From positions 1 to 64,000 of the forward strand of contig CAQFOZ010000004.1 in assembly GCA_948788915.1 (NCBI GenBank): a stretch of DNA of 64,000 bases, written 5' to 3'. This DNA comes from an uncultured Muribaculaceae bacterium (GTDB lineage Bacteria > Bacteroidota > Bacteroidia > Bacteroidales > Muribaculaceae). Every line of letters begins with the position of its first letter. The first letter of the stretch is position 1. A program made the translations under genes and the position numbers. Shown one piece after another: positions 26,418-34,499 of the stretch. The notes below the pieces were generated by a model that did no database searches, was not told where the DNA came from, and worked only from the letters and a program-made list of their open reading frames with translations.

Positions 26418-27503
26418 ATGGAATTTAAATTTCTACAATCTCTTTTAACCGACGGGAGCACACTTCAAACCCCGCTGATAATTGCGGGGCCATGCAGTGC
26501 GGAAAGTCGAGACCAGGTATTATCCACGGCAAAGGAATTACGTGCAGCCGGTGTTTCTATCTTCCGTGCAGGAGTCTGGAAGCCACGCACCAGACCAGGC
26601 TGTTTTGAGGGTATAGGAGAAGCGGCTTTACCCTGGCTTCAGGAAGCAAAGAGACTTACCGGAATGGCAATTGCCACAGAGGTTGCAAACGCGACACATC
26701 TTCAACTTGCCGCAAAAGCGGGGGTGGATATCCTTTGGATCGGAGCACGCACTGTGGCAAATCCATTTACCGTTCAGGAAATCGCTGACGCATGGAATGA
26801 ATTGCCGGACGAACTTAAAAACAACATCAGTTTCCTTATCAAAAATCCGGTTAATGCCGATCTTGAACTGTGGATCGGAGCTTTCGAGAGGCTGTACAAA
26901 GCAGGCATACGTCGTCTTGGCGCCGTACACCGCGGATTCTCTTCATACGGAGCTACAGCATACCGGAACCCTCCGGAATGGAGAATACCCATTGAATTTC
27001 ACCGCCGACATCCAGAAATTCCTCTTATCTGCGATCCTTCGCACATAAGCGGTCGCCGTGAAAATGTCGCAAAAATTGCCCGACAGTCCATGAATCTAAA
27101 TTTCGACGGACTCATGATAGAGGTACACAATAATCCGGAGTGCGCATTAAGTGACGCAGAGCAACAAATTACCCCTGCCCAGCTAATCGATCTTATCCAC
27201 ACTTTGTCAAAGCCGGTAAATTGTGGCAGTTCTGACACCGAATTACAAAATCTTCGCAACGAAATCGACATACTTGATGACAAACTGATTGAAATTCTGG
27301 CAAAAAGGATGGAGGTATCGCGCGCTATCGGCTCATTAAAAAAACTTAACGGGATTCCGGTAATCCAAAACGAACGATATAAAAAACTTGTTACAGACAG
27401 AGCAGAGCTCGCATCTGATGCCGGACTTAATCCGGCTTTCATAAAAAAAATCCTCAGTGTAATTCATGAGGAATCCGTAAAACTACAGCTTGACCCACAA
27501 TAA
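26418..27503 (+). CDS. Fused DAHP synthase / chorismate mutase
   Basis: A 361-residue bifunctional enzyme. Residues 1-260 are a DAHP synthase of the KdsA-like subfamily (IIAGPCSAESRDQVL, FRAGVWKPRTRPGCFEGIG, VHRGFSS, PLICDPSHISGRRE), which starts the shikimate pathway from PEP and erythrose 4-phosphate. Residues about 275-361 are an AroQ-type chorismate mutase (LRNEIDILDDKLIEILAKRMEVSRAIGSLKK), which converts chorismate to prephenate. The fusion is usual in Bacteroidota and allows the mutase domain to act in feedback control. prmC begins 3 bases after the stop, so the genes are transcribed together. Confidence 0.94.
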   Translation: MEFKFLQSLLTDGSTLQTPLIIAGPCSAESRDQVLSTAKELRAAGVSIFRAGVWKPRTRPGCFEGIGEAALPWLQEAKRLTGMAIATEVANATHLQLAAKAGVDILWIGARTVANPFTVQEIADAWNELPDELKNNISFLIKNPVNADLELWIGAFERLYKAGIRRLGAVHRGFSSYGATAYRNPPEWRIPIEFHRRHPEIPLICDPSHISGRRENVAKIARQSMNLNFDGLMIEVHNNPECALSDAEQQITPAQLIDLIHTLSKPVNCGSSDTELQNLRNEIDILDDKLIEILAKRMEVSRAIGSLKKLNGIPVIQNERYKKLVTDRAELASDAGLNPAFIKKILSVIHEESVKLQLDPQ

Positions 27504-27506
27504 CCA

Positions 27507-28376
27507 ATGAATAAATTTCCTGATATCAAGACCATTGCGGAACTTGTAAGATTCATTCGTAACCAGCTTGTTCCCATATATGGCGAGGGGGAAACAAAGG
27601 GGATGATATCTCTGATTTTTCAGAACCTCAAAAATTGGGATCTGACAAATTTAATTATAAACTATGACCTTCCCGCTTCCGAATATCTTAAAGATTCGGT
27701 CAGCAGTATACTTGACAGGCTGAAAGCAGGAGAACCCATACAATATATACTCGGGAAAGCCAATTTTTACGGACTGTATCTGAACGTAAACAAATCAACA
27801 CTGATACCACGTCCTGAAACGGAACAACTCGTTGACATGATTGTGAAAAAATATTCCCGGATATCCGATCTCCGTATTCTTGATATAGGAACAGGGTCCG
27901 GTGCAATAGCACTTGCCCTGGCAAGGAATTTGCCTTTCAGCAAGCTCACAGCGATAGACATATCAAAAGATGCAGTCAAAGTGGCCAAGGAAAATGCCGA
28001 CAGTCTAAAATGCAATAATATAAAATTTATTACAGCCGATATATTCAAATTTGAACCGGAGCCGGAATCATTCGATATTATTGTTTCCAACCCACCGTAT
28101 ATATGTTTGTCGGAAGCAGAGGAGATGGAAGACAATGTGCTTGAACACGAACCACACACGGCTTTGTTTGTACCGGACGATGATCCGTTGAGATATTACA
28201 GACACATTGCGATGACTGCAAAAACCGGCTTATCTCCAAATGGTTCCCTGTTTTTTGAAATCAATCCCTTGTATTCCGACCAACTCAAAAGATTGCTCGA
28301 AAAAAGCGGATTCTCGGATATTGAAATCACAAAGGACACCTATAATAGAGAGAGATTTATTTCAGCAAAATTATGA
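27507..28376 (+). CDS. prmC: Release-factor glutamine methyltransferase
   Basis: A 289-residue SAM-dependent methylase that modifies the GGQ glutamine of release factors RF1/RF2. The SAM site is ILDIGTGSGAIALALA and the catalytic motif is VSNPPYICLSE; the N-terminal helical domain (residues 1-90, with the YILGKANFYGLYLNVNKSTLIPRPETE junction) is typical of PrmC. Its stop overlaps the recX start by four bases (ATGA). Confidence 0.93.
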   Translation: MNKFPDIKTIAELVRFIRNQLVPIYGEGETKGMISLIFQNLKNWDLTNLIINYDLPASEYLKDSVSSILDRLKAGEPIQYILGKANFYGLYLNVNKSTLIPRPETEQLVDMIVKKYSRISDLRILDIGTGSGAIALALARNLPFSKLTAIDISKDAVKVAKENADSLKCNNIKFITADIFKFEPEPESFDIIVSNPPYICLSEAEEMEDNVLEHEPHTALFVPDDDPLRYYRHIAMTAKTGLSPNGSLFFEINPLYSDQLKRLLEKSGFSDIEITKDTYNRERFISAKL

Positions 28377-28858
28377 TCGGAAAGAGAGAAACTGACATAG
28401 AGAAAGAAAGACTTCGCCTTGCGGGATTATGTGCAAGATCAGAGCAGTGTGAGCACGACATACGCACCAAGCTTGATAAAACCTCTCTATCGTCCAATCA
28501 GAAAGAGGATATTCTTACATTCCTGAAAGATAATAGGTTTATTGACGACACTCGCTTTGCAGGAAGTTTTGTAAGAGACAAACTGAAATTTTCAAAATGG
28601 GGAAAGAGAAAAATACGCTTCTACCTTTTTCAAAAACATATATCTGCGTCTGTCATTGACCGTGCCATAGACGACATAGACGATATGGAGTATTTTAAGG
28701 TTGCCTTTGATCTTATTGAAAGCAAATGCCGGCATCTTGACATTAACTCTCACGATGATGTTGCAAAACTTTACCGTTCCATGATGACACGCGGATTTTC
28801 GGGAGACATTATCAAAAAGGCACTTTTCAAATTACAGACAGACAATGAAGTGATTTAA
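28373..28858 (+). CDS. recX: RecX regulatory protein
   Basis: A 161-residue helical protein of the RecX family, which binds RecA filaments and limits their activity. It shows the tandem three-helix pattern: AGLCARSEQCEHDIRTKL, FLKDNRFIDDTRFAGSFVRDKLKFSKWGKRKIRFYL, and the C-terminal KLYRSMMTRGFSGDIIKKAL. The last codons (GAA GTG ATT TAA) lie inside the left terminal repeat of the element at 28846-29058, so the present C-terminus and stop codon are supplied by that element. Confidence 0.85.
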   Translation: MIGKRETDIEKERLRLAGLCARSEQCEHDIRTKLDKTSLSSNQKEDILTFLKDNRFIDDTRFAGSFVRDKLKFSKWGKRKIRFYLFQKHISASVIDRAIDDIDDMEYFKVAFDLIESKCRHLDINSHDDVAKLYRSMMTRGFSGDIIKKALFKLQTDNEVI

Positions 28859-29058
28859 ACTTTTTACGAAAATTAAAATAATGTAAAAAATGTTTTCTTC
28901 ATCATCAATCTTCATTAATATTTTGGTATATTTCCCATATTTCGTCAGTCACATAGCCCGGCCGAAGTTCGGCTCCCAGACTTGCTCCTTTCTCAATATG
29001 GAAAATATCCTCAAAATCTTAACGAAGCTTAACGATGAAAAAAGTTTAAATCACTTCA
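28846..29058. repeat. Inverted-repeat element, family C (complete)
   Basis: A 213-bp element with perfect 20-base terminal inverted repeats: TGAAGTGATTTAAACTTTTT at 28846-28865 and its complement at 29039-29058. The interior has a short hairpin around GCCGAAGTTCGGC and no credible gene. It fills the recX-comF gap, contains the recX stop codon, and ends 10 bases before the comF ATG. The core ATTTAAACTTTTT is shared with the ends of the element at 31048-31239. Confidence 0.75.
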
Positions 29059-29068
29059 ATAAAAAAGA

Positions 29069-29764
29069 ATGAATTGGCACGACACAATAGGGAGCATGAC
29101 TGATTTCATTTTTCCACGAACATGCCATATATGTGGCAACAGTCTTGGTGAAAAGATACGGTATATATGTCCGTCATGCCGGGAACAACTGCCCCGGTCT
29201 TTATATCATCTTATGCCTGTCAACCCAATGGAACAGCGTTTCATTGGCCACCTTAAATTTGAAAGAGCCACGGCTCACTTCCTTTATTCCAGCGGCACTC
29301 CACTCTCGCTCCTCATCCATGATATGAAATACAGGCACTTCAAAGGTATCGGAAAAGAATTGGGTGAAATTGTCGGTAAAGAACTTTTCACCACACAGAT
29401 ATTCCGCGATGTAGACATGATTGTACCAATACCCATGCATTATTGGAAAAAAGCCAGACGGGGCTACAATCAGGCAGAAGAAATAGCCAAAGGAATAAGC
29501 ATGGCAACAGGAATAGAAGTCAAAACAATTCTTAAAGCGAAAAGGCCGCACAAGACACAGACCTCAATGACTCAAAGCCGTCGTATGAACAACCTAAAGG
29601 GGGTATTTAAAACAGACCCGGCATACAATATTTCGGACAAACATATTCTTCTGGTTGATGATGTCTGCACAACGGGAGCGACATTGACAGAAGCTGCAAA
29701 AAAAATTGCAGAGGTTTCCCCCTCAACCCGAATCAGTTTTCTTGCACTTGCCGCAACATACTGA
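29069..29764 (+). CDS. ComF-family phosphoribosyltransferase-like protein
   Basis: A 231-residue ComF family protein. The N-terminus has a zinc ribbon (CHICGNSLGEKIRYICPSC, two CxxC pairs, about 17-35), followed by YNQAEEIAKGIS, the basic KRPHKTQTSMTQSRRMNNLKG stretch and the PRPP-type loop ILLVDDVCTTGATLTEAA near residue 200. ComF homologues act in DNA uptake in naturally competent bacteria; in Bacteroidota the role is not established. It starts just after the family C repeat and faces the SGNH hydrolase gene, whose end is 8 bases away. Confidence 0.9.
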   Translation: MNWHDTIGSMTDFIFPRTCHICGNSLGEKIRYICPSCREQLPRSLYHLMPVNPMEQRFIGHLKFERATAHFLYSSGTPLSLLIHDMKYRHFKGIGKELGEIVGKELFTTQIFRDVDMIVPIPMHYWKKARRGYNQAEEIAKGISMATGIEVKTILKAKRPHKTQTSMTQSRRMNNLKGVFKTDPAYNISDKHILLVDDVCTTGATLTEAAKKIAEVSPSTRISFLALAATY

Positions 29765-29772
29765 AACCGTTC

Positions 29773-30891
29773 CTATTTAATCCCGTATCTCGCCAAAATA
29801 TCAAGTATCGGCTGTTTGATAGACTGCATCCAAAAATAATAACCGAGATCCGAGGGATGCGTGCCGTCACAGGTTGTTCCGATTCCCGCATCGGGATGAA
29901 TGAAATACACATTCCTGTCTCTACGCATAGCCTCTCTGACTTTTCTTTCTGCCACATCAATCCTCTCTTTCTCCCTCATATCCCTATATGTGTCGAAATG
30001 TCGCGTTTCCCTGTATATGGTCTGCATGAAAATTATGGGAGTTTCAGGATGCTTTTGCCTGATTGTGGCTAGAAACGAGTCAAAACGGTCATCCACCTCA
30101 CCGGCAGTCGGATTAGAAAAGACATCAAGGACAAAGGCATCAGCAGGAGTATCAGCCAGTACTTTTGCCCATGATTGCTGGAGCTGGGCATTACCCCCGA
30201 CACCTAAAACCGGAGTATGCAGACCTGTTGCTCTCTCAAACTGAAGGACATAAGACATAGCCGGTTGAGATATAGATGCTCCGTGAGTAAAACTTGAGCC
30301 ATGAAATACGATTCTATGTCTGAACGGGTTGACAATAGGACGTACATATGAACCGGGGCTGACACCGATATTGACAGAATCCACAACAGAGAACATTGGC
30401 ATGTATAACAGACATTCCTTATTACCCGGTGCCATGTTCTTAACTAATTCAAATGTTTCGGAATCATTCGCGCCGGGAGTATTGTCACCGGCAAAAGTCC
30501 AGATGCCCTCCGGAGACTTAATGTAAAGGGAGACACCAGAAGTGCTGATATCCGGAGCATTAATGTCACGATTCCTTTTAATGTAGTCTATGTTGGCATA
30601 TACACAATCGGAATTAGTCTCAAATGCAAGTGCCAGACCGGCGGGATGCTGCACCAGCTCTTTACGCTGAAAATCCGTAAAACCGGTATATTCTACCGTA
30701 TCGACACGCGCAAATCTCCGGGGGGTGTCCAGCAGTTTATTTATCAAAGTAAGGGTATGCCCTGAAGTAAACTCAAGCGGTGGCACACCGGCAAAAAGAG
30801 TTGCATTTCCGGACACAAGCAAAAACAACACAGCAACAAGATATAACCGGTTTTCTAATCTCTGTTTCTTAAAATATAGCTGCCTGCTCAT
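29773..30891 (-). CDS. Exported SGNH/GDSL hydrolase
   Basis: A 372-residue protein with a signal peptide (about 1-36). Residues 60-175 form a beta-sandwich typical of the N-terminal part of SGNH-hydrolase-type esterases. The catalytic domain follows with block I IVFHGSSFTHGAS (nucleophile Ser), block II GVGGNAQ, block III LDVFSNP (the usual N of GxND reads as SN), and block V GTHPSDLGYYFW with the Asp/His dyad. It probably deacylates or desulfates-adjacent sugars as a carbohydrate esterase; the substrate is not predictable. It lies convergent to comF and upstream of, but divergent from, the SusC/D locus. Confidence 0.85.
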   Translation of the reverse strand: MSRQLYFKKQRLENRLYLVAVLFLLVSGNATLFAGVPPLEFTSGHTLTLINKLLDTPRRFARVDTVEYTGFTDFQRKELVQHPAGLALAFETNSDCVYANIDYIKRNRDINAPDISTSGVSLYIKSPEGIWTFAGDNTPGANDSETFELVKNMAPGNKECLLYMPMFSVVDSVNIGVSPGSYVRPIVNPFRHRIVFHGSSFTHGASISQPAMSYVLQFERATGLHTPVLGVGGNAQLQQSWAKVLADTPADAFVLDVFSNPTAGEVDDRFDSFLATIRQKHPETPIIFMQTIYRETRHFDTYRDMREKERIDVAERKVREAMRRDRNVYFIHPDAGIGTTCDGTHPSDLGYYFWMQSIKQPILDILARYGIK

Positions 30892-31293
30892 AGTAACGTT
30901 ATTTTATTTCTAAAATTAACATAAATTATATTTTAATCAAATTATTCCTCAAATTTTTTTGCACAAAATTGCAGGAAAGGTATGAAATATTCTTAAAAAG
31001 AATTAAATTTGCACTTATCCCGTTGTTGAAATGGGATAAAAAACTCATTTAAACTTTTTACCGAATGTTAAAAATGAATTACTGAATACATTTTTCATAG
31101 ACATTAGCGTTTCTTTTTTGCCGCTTTTACCGCTCTCATCAGCTTCAACCGAGAGATTGCAGCTTCATTGACCGGCAAAATCGCCTAAAAACGAACTCGC
31201 TTTAAGTTAAATTCGGACACTTACTTAAAAAGTTTAAATAAGTTAAATAAGTTCAAACAGAGAACAATAACTAACCTAATAATATCTATTTTT
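30892..31293. other. Intergenic region upstream of the SusC/D locus
   Basis: About 400 bases without a gene. It contains a -7-like TAAATTTG (31004-31011) without a clear -33 box, a stem-loop TTATCCC/GGGATAA (31015-31039) exactly where a transcript would start, and the inverted-repeat element at 31048-31239. The SusC ATG follows about 55 bases after that element. Confidence 0.55.
31048..31239. repeat. Inverted-repeat element, family C ends with family B interior
   Basis: About 192 bp bounded by the 13-base inverted repeat ATTTAAACTTTTT (31048-31060) and AAAAAGTTTAAAT (31227-31239), the same core as the 28846-29058 ends. Just inside the right end is a family B end (TAAATTCGGACACTTACTTA, 31208-31227), and the interior right half resembles 10640-10694. 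A nested stem TTTTGCCG/CGGCAAAA lies in the middle. Confidence 0.65.
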
Positions 31294-34200
31294 ATGTTTG
31301 AAAGACTGATTAAGCAAAGAAGCTCAATCCTGTTGTTGCTTGCTTCTTTTTTTTTCATGCCTGTCAAAGCTCTGGCTGACATCACGCCATTGAATGTGTC
31401 TGCAGCCGCCACCGCAACACCCATAAAAATATCGGGTACAGTGGTTGATGAAACGGGAGAGCCGCTTATCGGAGCTACAGTGATGGATGCAAAGTCAAAA
31501 ACAGGAGCGGCCACAGACATAGACGGCCGGTTCACTTTAACAGTGAAACTTCCTGCTCAATTAACCATCAGCTATATCGGATATGTAACACAATCTGTTA
31601 AAGTAACCAGCACCCAGGAACTTACAGTAAAGCTTAGCCAAAACAAGCAGATGCTTGACGAGGTTGTGGTAGTCGGTTACGGCACACAGAAGAAAGAGAC
31701 TATGACCGGATCGGTTGCAGCCCTCAATGCCGAGGCTATCACACAGACAGCCGCTGCAAACCTCACCACGGCACTCGCCGGTCGTCTGCCGGGTCTGACA
31801 ACACTACAGACTTCAGGTATGCCCGGTGTTGATGATGTAACAATTTATCTTCGTGGTGCCAGCACCACCAACGGACAGTCTCCGCTTATCCTTATAGACG
31901 GAGTGCCGCGTGACGATATCGGCACACTTGACCCGAATGAGGTGAAATCAATCTCAATCCTTAAAGACGCTTCCGCTACCGCAGTGTTCGGAGTACGCGG
32001 TGCTAACGGTGTTATCCTCGTTACCACACGCCGTGGAGAGGAAGGCAAGGCTTCCGTAAGTGTTGCCGCCAACTTCAGTATGCAGAAATTTGTGGCAAAA
32101 CCCACAAGAATACACTCCTGGGAATTTGCCAATCTCCGTAACGAGGCAGCCAGCAACGACGGGATTGCCCCATTCTATACCCCTTATCAGATAGGGATGT
32201 ATGAGAGTGGCGAGGATCCTGTTTTCTTCCCTGACCGAGACATATATGCAGAGTATTTCAAGAAATGGGCTCCCCAGACACGAGTGAACGTGAACGTAAA
32301 CGGGGGAAACAAGAAAGTGAAATACTTCCTTAATGTCGGTTATCTCGGGCAGAGCGGTCAGCTCAAGACAGAAGACAAAGACAAGCTCGGCTACGATCCG
32401 GGATTTTACAGCAACCGTTTTAATTTCCGTTCCAACCTCGACTTCAACCTCTTCAAGAATTTCAAGCTTTCAGTCAACATGGCTTCATATCTTGGGAAGG
32501 TGAACAGTCCTGCATCCGGCGGTATTTTCACCAGCCGCGCAAACATGGTTACAGAAGCTATCAGCTCTATATGGGCTATAGACCCGACACAACCGGGTCC
32601 GATCACTACAGAGGGCTACACTCTCACAGACGGCACGGTTGTTGAGCCGGGACAGATTCTCCAGCAGACCAATATGCCTGCCGGACGTAACATCTACGGA
32701 GACCTTAACCGCCGCGGTTATATGGCTGAAACAAACATGCGTCTCGAATCATCCATCATTGCAGACTGGGATCTTGATTTCATCACCAAAGGTCTCAGCA
32801 CAAAACTTCTTGTAGCTTTTGACTCCAAAGCTTACAGCGAACGTAATGCACAGCGTGAATACGACGCATACAGCACCACACTGGCGCGCAACGCAGGAGA
32901 ACAAAACTACTATACAGCCGTCTCTGTAAACAAGAACGATGCTCTTGAACTTACAAAAAAGACATACACCAACTACTACCTGAACATTCAGTATTCACTC
33001 AACTACGACAGGACATTCGGTGACCACAAGGTTACTGCAATGGCTCTTGTTCAGCGAGACAGCTGGCAGAAATATGCCGCAGACCTACAGTACAACATGA
33101 TAGGTATCGCTGCCCGTGCCACTTACGGTTACGACAGCCGCTACCTCGCGGAGGTGAACATCGGTTATAACGGTTCAGAGCAGTTTGCCAAAGGGCACCG
33201 TTTCGGTTTCTTCCCTGCATTCTCCTTGGGCTGGATCGCAAGTAACGAAAGATTCCTGAGAGAAAACGAATTCATCAGCTTCCTGAAACTTAGAGGCAGC
33301 TACGGTAAAGTCGGTAATGACAAACTCGGTGACGCACGTTTCCTGTATCTTGATAATATCACTATGGAAAGTGGCAGCAACATTATTGGCATTCCGTCTC
33401 TTGGTAATGGCGAATATGTGAAAGTAGACAAGATCGGCAACCCGAATATCGGTTGGGAAATCGCATACAAACAGAACTATGGTGTAGACCTCACAATTTT
33501 CGGTGACCGCCTGAAACTGTCGTTCGACTACTTCCGCGAGAACCGTGAAAACATCCTTATCTCCCGTTCTACTGTTCCGGAAATCCAAGGGCGTCCTACC
33601 GCAACCCTTCCTAAAGTAAATATGGGTAAAGTTGACAACCAGGGTTTCGAAATCGATGCAAACTGGTTCCAGAGAATAGACAAGAACTTTAACTTCTCCA
33701 TCAACGCCAACTTCGCTTACAACCAAAACAAGGTGAAGGAGGTTGACGAGGTAAAACTCGGTGATGACTATGCGTATCAGTACCGCAAGACAGGCTACAG
33801 CCTTGACCAATGCTGGGGTTACAAGATTGACTACAGCAACGGCAACGGTTACATCAATACGCGCGAAGAACTTGAACGCGCAAAAGCAATGTACGAGATC
33901 GGGACACCCCGCCTCGGTGATTTCCTCTATCAGGATGTGAACAACGACGGCAAGATCAATCAAAAGGACCTCGCTCCCGTATTGTATTCACCAATACCAC
34001 GTATCACCTACGGTTTTGGTGTAAACCTTAAAGCTTACGACTTTGACCTTTCTGCACAGTTCCAAGGTATCGGCAAGGTATCTATGGCATATAGCGGAGC
34101 AGGTGTCAACGAGCTTGGGCTCTCAGGTTTCTACACGGAGTACCATCTTAATGCATGGACAGAGGAGCGCTATCTTTCGGGTAGCGAGATCACATATCCG

Positions 34201-34476
34201 GCTCTTTCAACCGCAGGTACTGTAAGCCACCAAGCAAATGACTTCTTCATCATGGACCGTTCGTTCCTGCGTTTGAAGAACATTGAATTGGGCTATTCTT
34301 TGCCAAAGAAAGTGCTCAAAAAAGTAGGTATGTCTAAATTGAGATTCTATGTAAGCGGTACAAACCTCTTTACATGGCACCATCTGAAGACAAACTGCAT
34401 AGACCCGGAGCAGACAAAGGCAAACCAGTATCCTATCACCAAGATGTTTACTTTCGGTCTTAACGTAACATTCTAA
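31294..34476 (+). CDS. SusC-family TonB-dependent outer-membrane transporter (first)
   Basis: A 1060-residue outer-membrane transporter. A signal peptide (about 1-29) is followed by a carboxypeptidase-D-like regulatory domain (about 45-125, ISGTVVDETGEPLIGATVMD, TDIDGRFTL), the TonB-box-like junction DEVVVVGYGTQKKETMTGSV, the plug (ALAGRLPGLTTLQTSG ... ILKDASATAVFGVRGANGVILVTTRRG) and a long beta-barrel ending FTFGLNVTF with a terminal aromatic residue. SusC proteins import oligosaccharides or other nutrients with a SusD lid. Its SusD starts 23 bases downstream. The nutrient is unknown, since no hydrolase is encoded in the locus. Confidence 0.95.
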   Translation: MFERLIKQRSSILLLLASFFFMPVKALADITPLNVSAAATATPIKISGTVVDETGEPLIGATVMDAKSKTGAATDIDGRFTLTVKLPAQLTISYIGYVTQSVKVTSTQELTVKLSQNKQMLDEVVVVGYGTQKKETMTGSVAALNAEAITQTAAANLTTALAGRLPGLTTLQTSGMPGVDDVTIYLRGASTTNGQSPLILIDGVPRDDIGTLDPNEVKSISILKDASATAVFGVRGANGVILVTTRRGEEGKASVSVAANFSMQKFVAKPTRIHSWEFANLRNEAASNDGIAPFYTPYQIGMYESGEDPVFFPDRDIYAEYFKKWAPQTRVNVNVNGGNKKVKYFLNVGYLGQSGQLKTEDKDKLGYDPGFYSNRFNFRSNLDFNLFKNFKLSVNMASYLGKVNSPASGGIFTSRANMVTEAISSIWAIDPTQPGPITTEGYTLTDGTVVEPGQILQQTNMPAGRNIYGDLNRRGYMAETNMRLESSIIADWDLDFITKGLSTKLLVAFDSKAYSERNAQREYDAYSTTLARNAGEQNYYTAVSVNKNDALELTKKTYTNYYLNIQYSLNYDRTFGDHKVTAMALVQRDSWQKYAADLQYNMIGIAARATYGYDSRYLAEVNIGYNGSEQFAKGHRFGFFPAFSLGWIASNERFLRENEFISFLKLRGSYGKVGNDKLGDARFLYLDNITMESGSNIIGIPSLGNGEYVKVDKIGNPNIGWEIAYKQNYGVDLTIFGDRLKLSFDYFRENRENILISRSTVPEIQGRPTATLPKVNMGKVDNQGFEIDANWFQRIDKNFNFSINANFAYNQNKVKEVDEVKLGDDYAYQYRKTGYSLDQCWGYKIDYSNGNGYINTREELERAKAMYEIGTPRLGDFLYQDVNNDGKINQKDLAPVLYSPIPRITYGFGVNLKAYDFDLSAQFQGIGKVSMAYSGAGVNELGLSGFYTEYHLNAWTEERYLSGSEITYPALSTAGTVSHQANDFFIMDRSFLRLKNIELGYSLPKKVLKKVGMSKLRFYVSGTNLFTWHHLKTNCIDPEQTKANQYPITKMFTFGLNVTF

Positions 34477-34499
34477 ATTTTTTTTAAGATTTATCAGCA

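Noticed and set aside
28890..29072. 60-residue frame between recX and comF
   Set aside because: Lies within the family C element and overlaps the comF start; judged non-coding.
33175..33963. 262-residue frame opposite the first SusC gene
   Set aside because: Antisense shadow of the barrel region; no recognisable domain.
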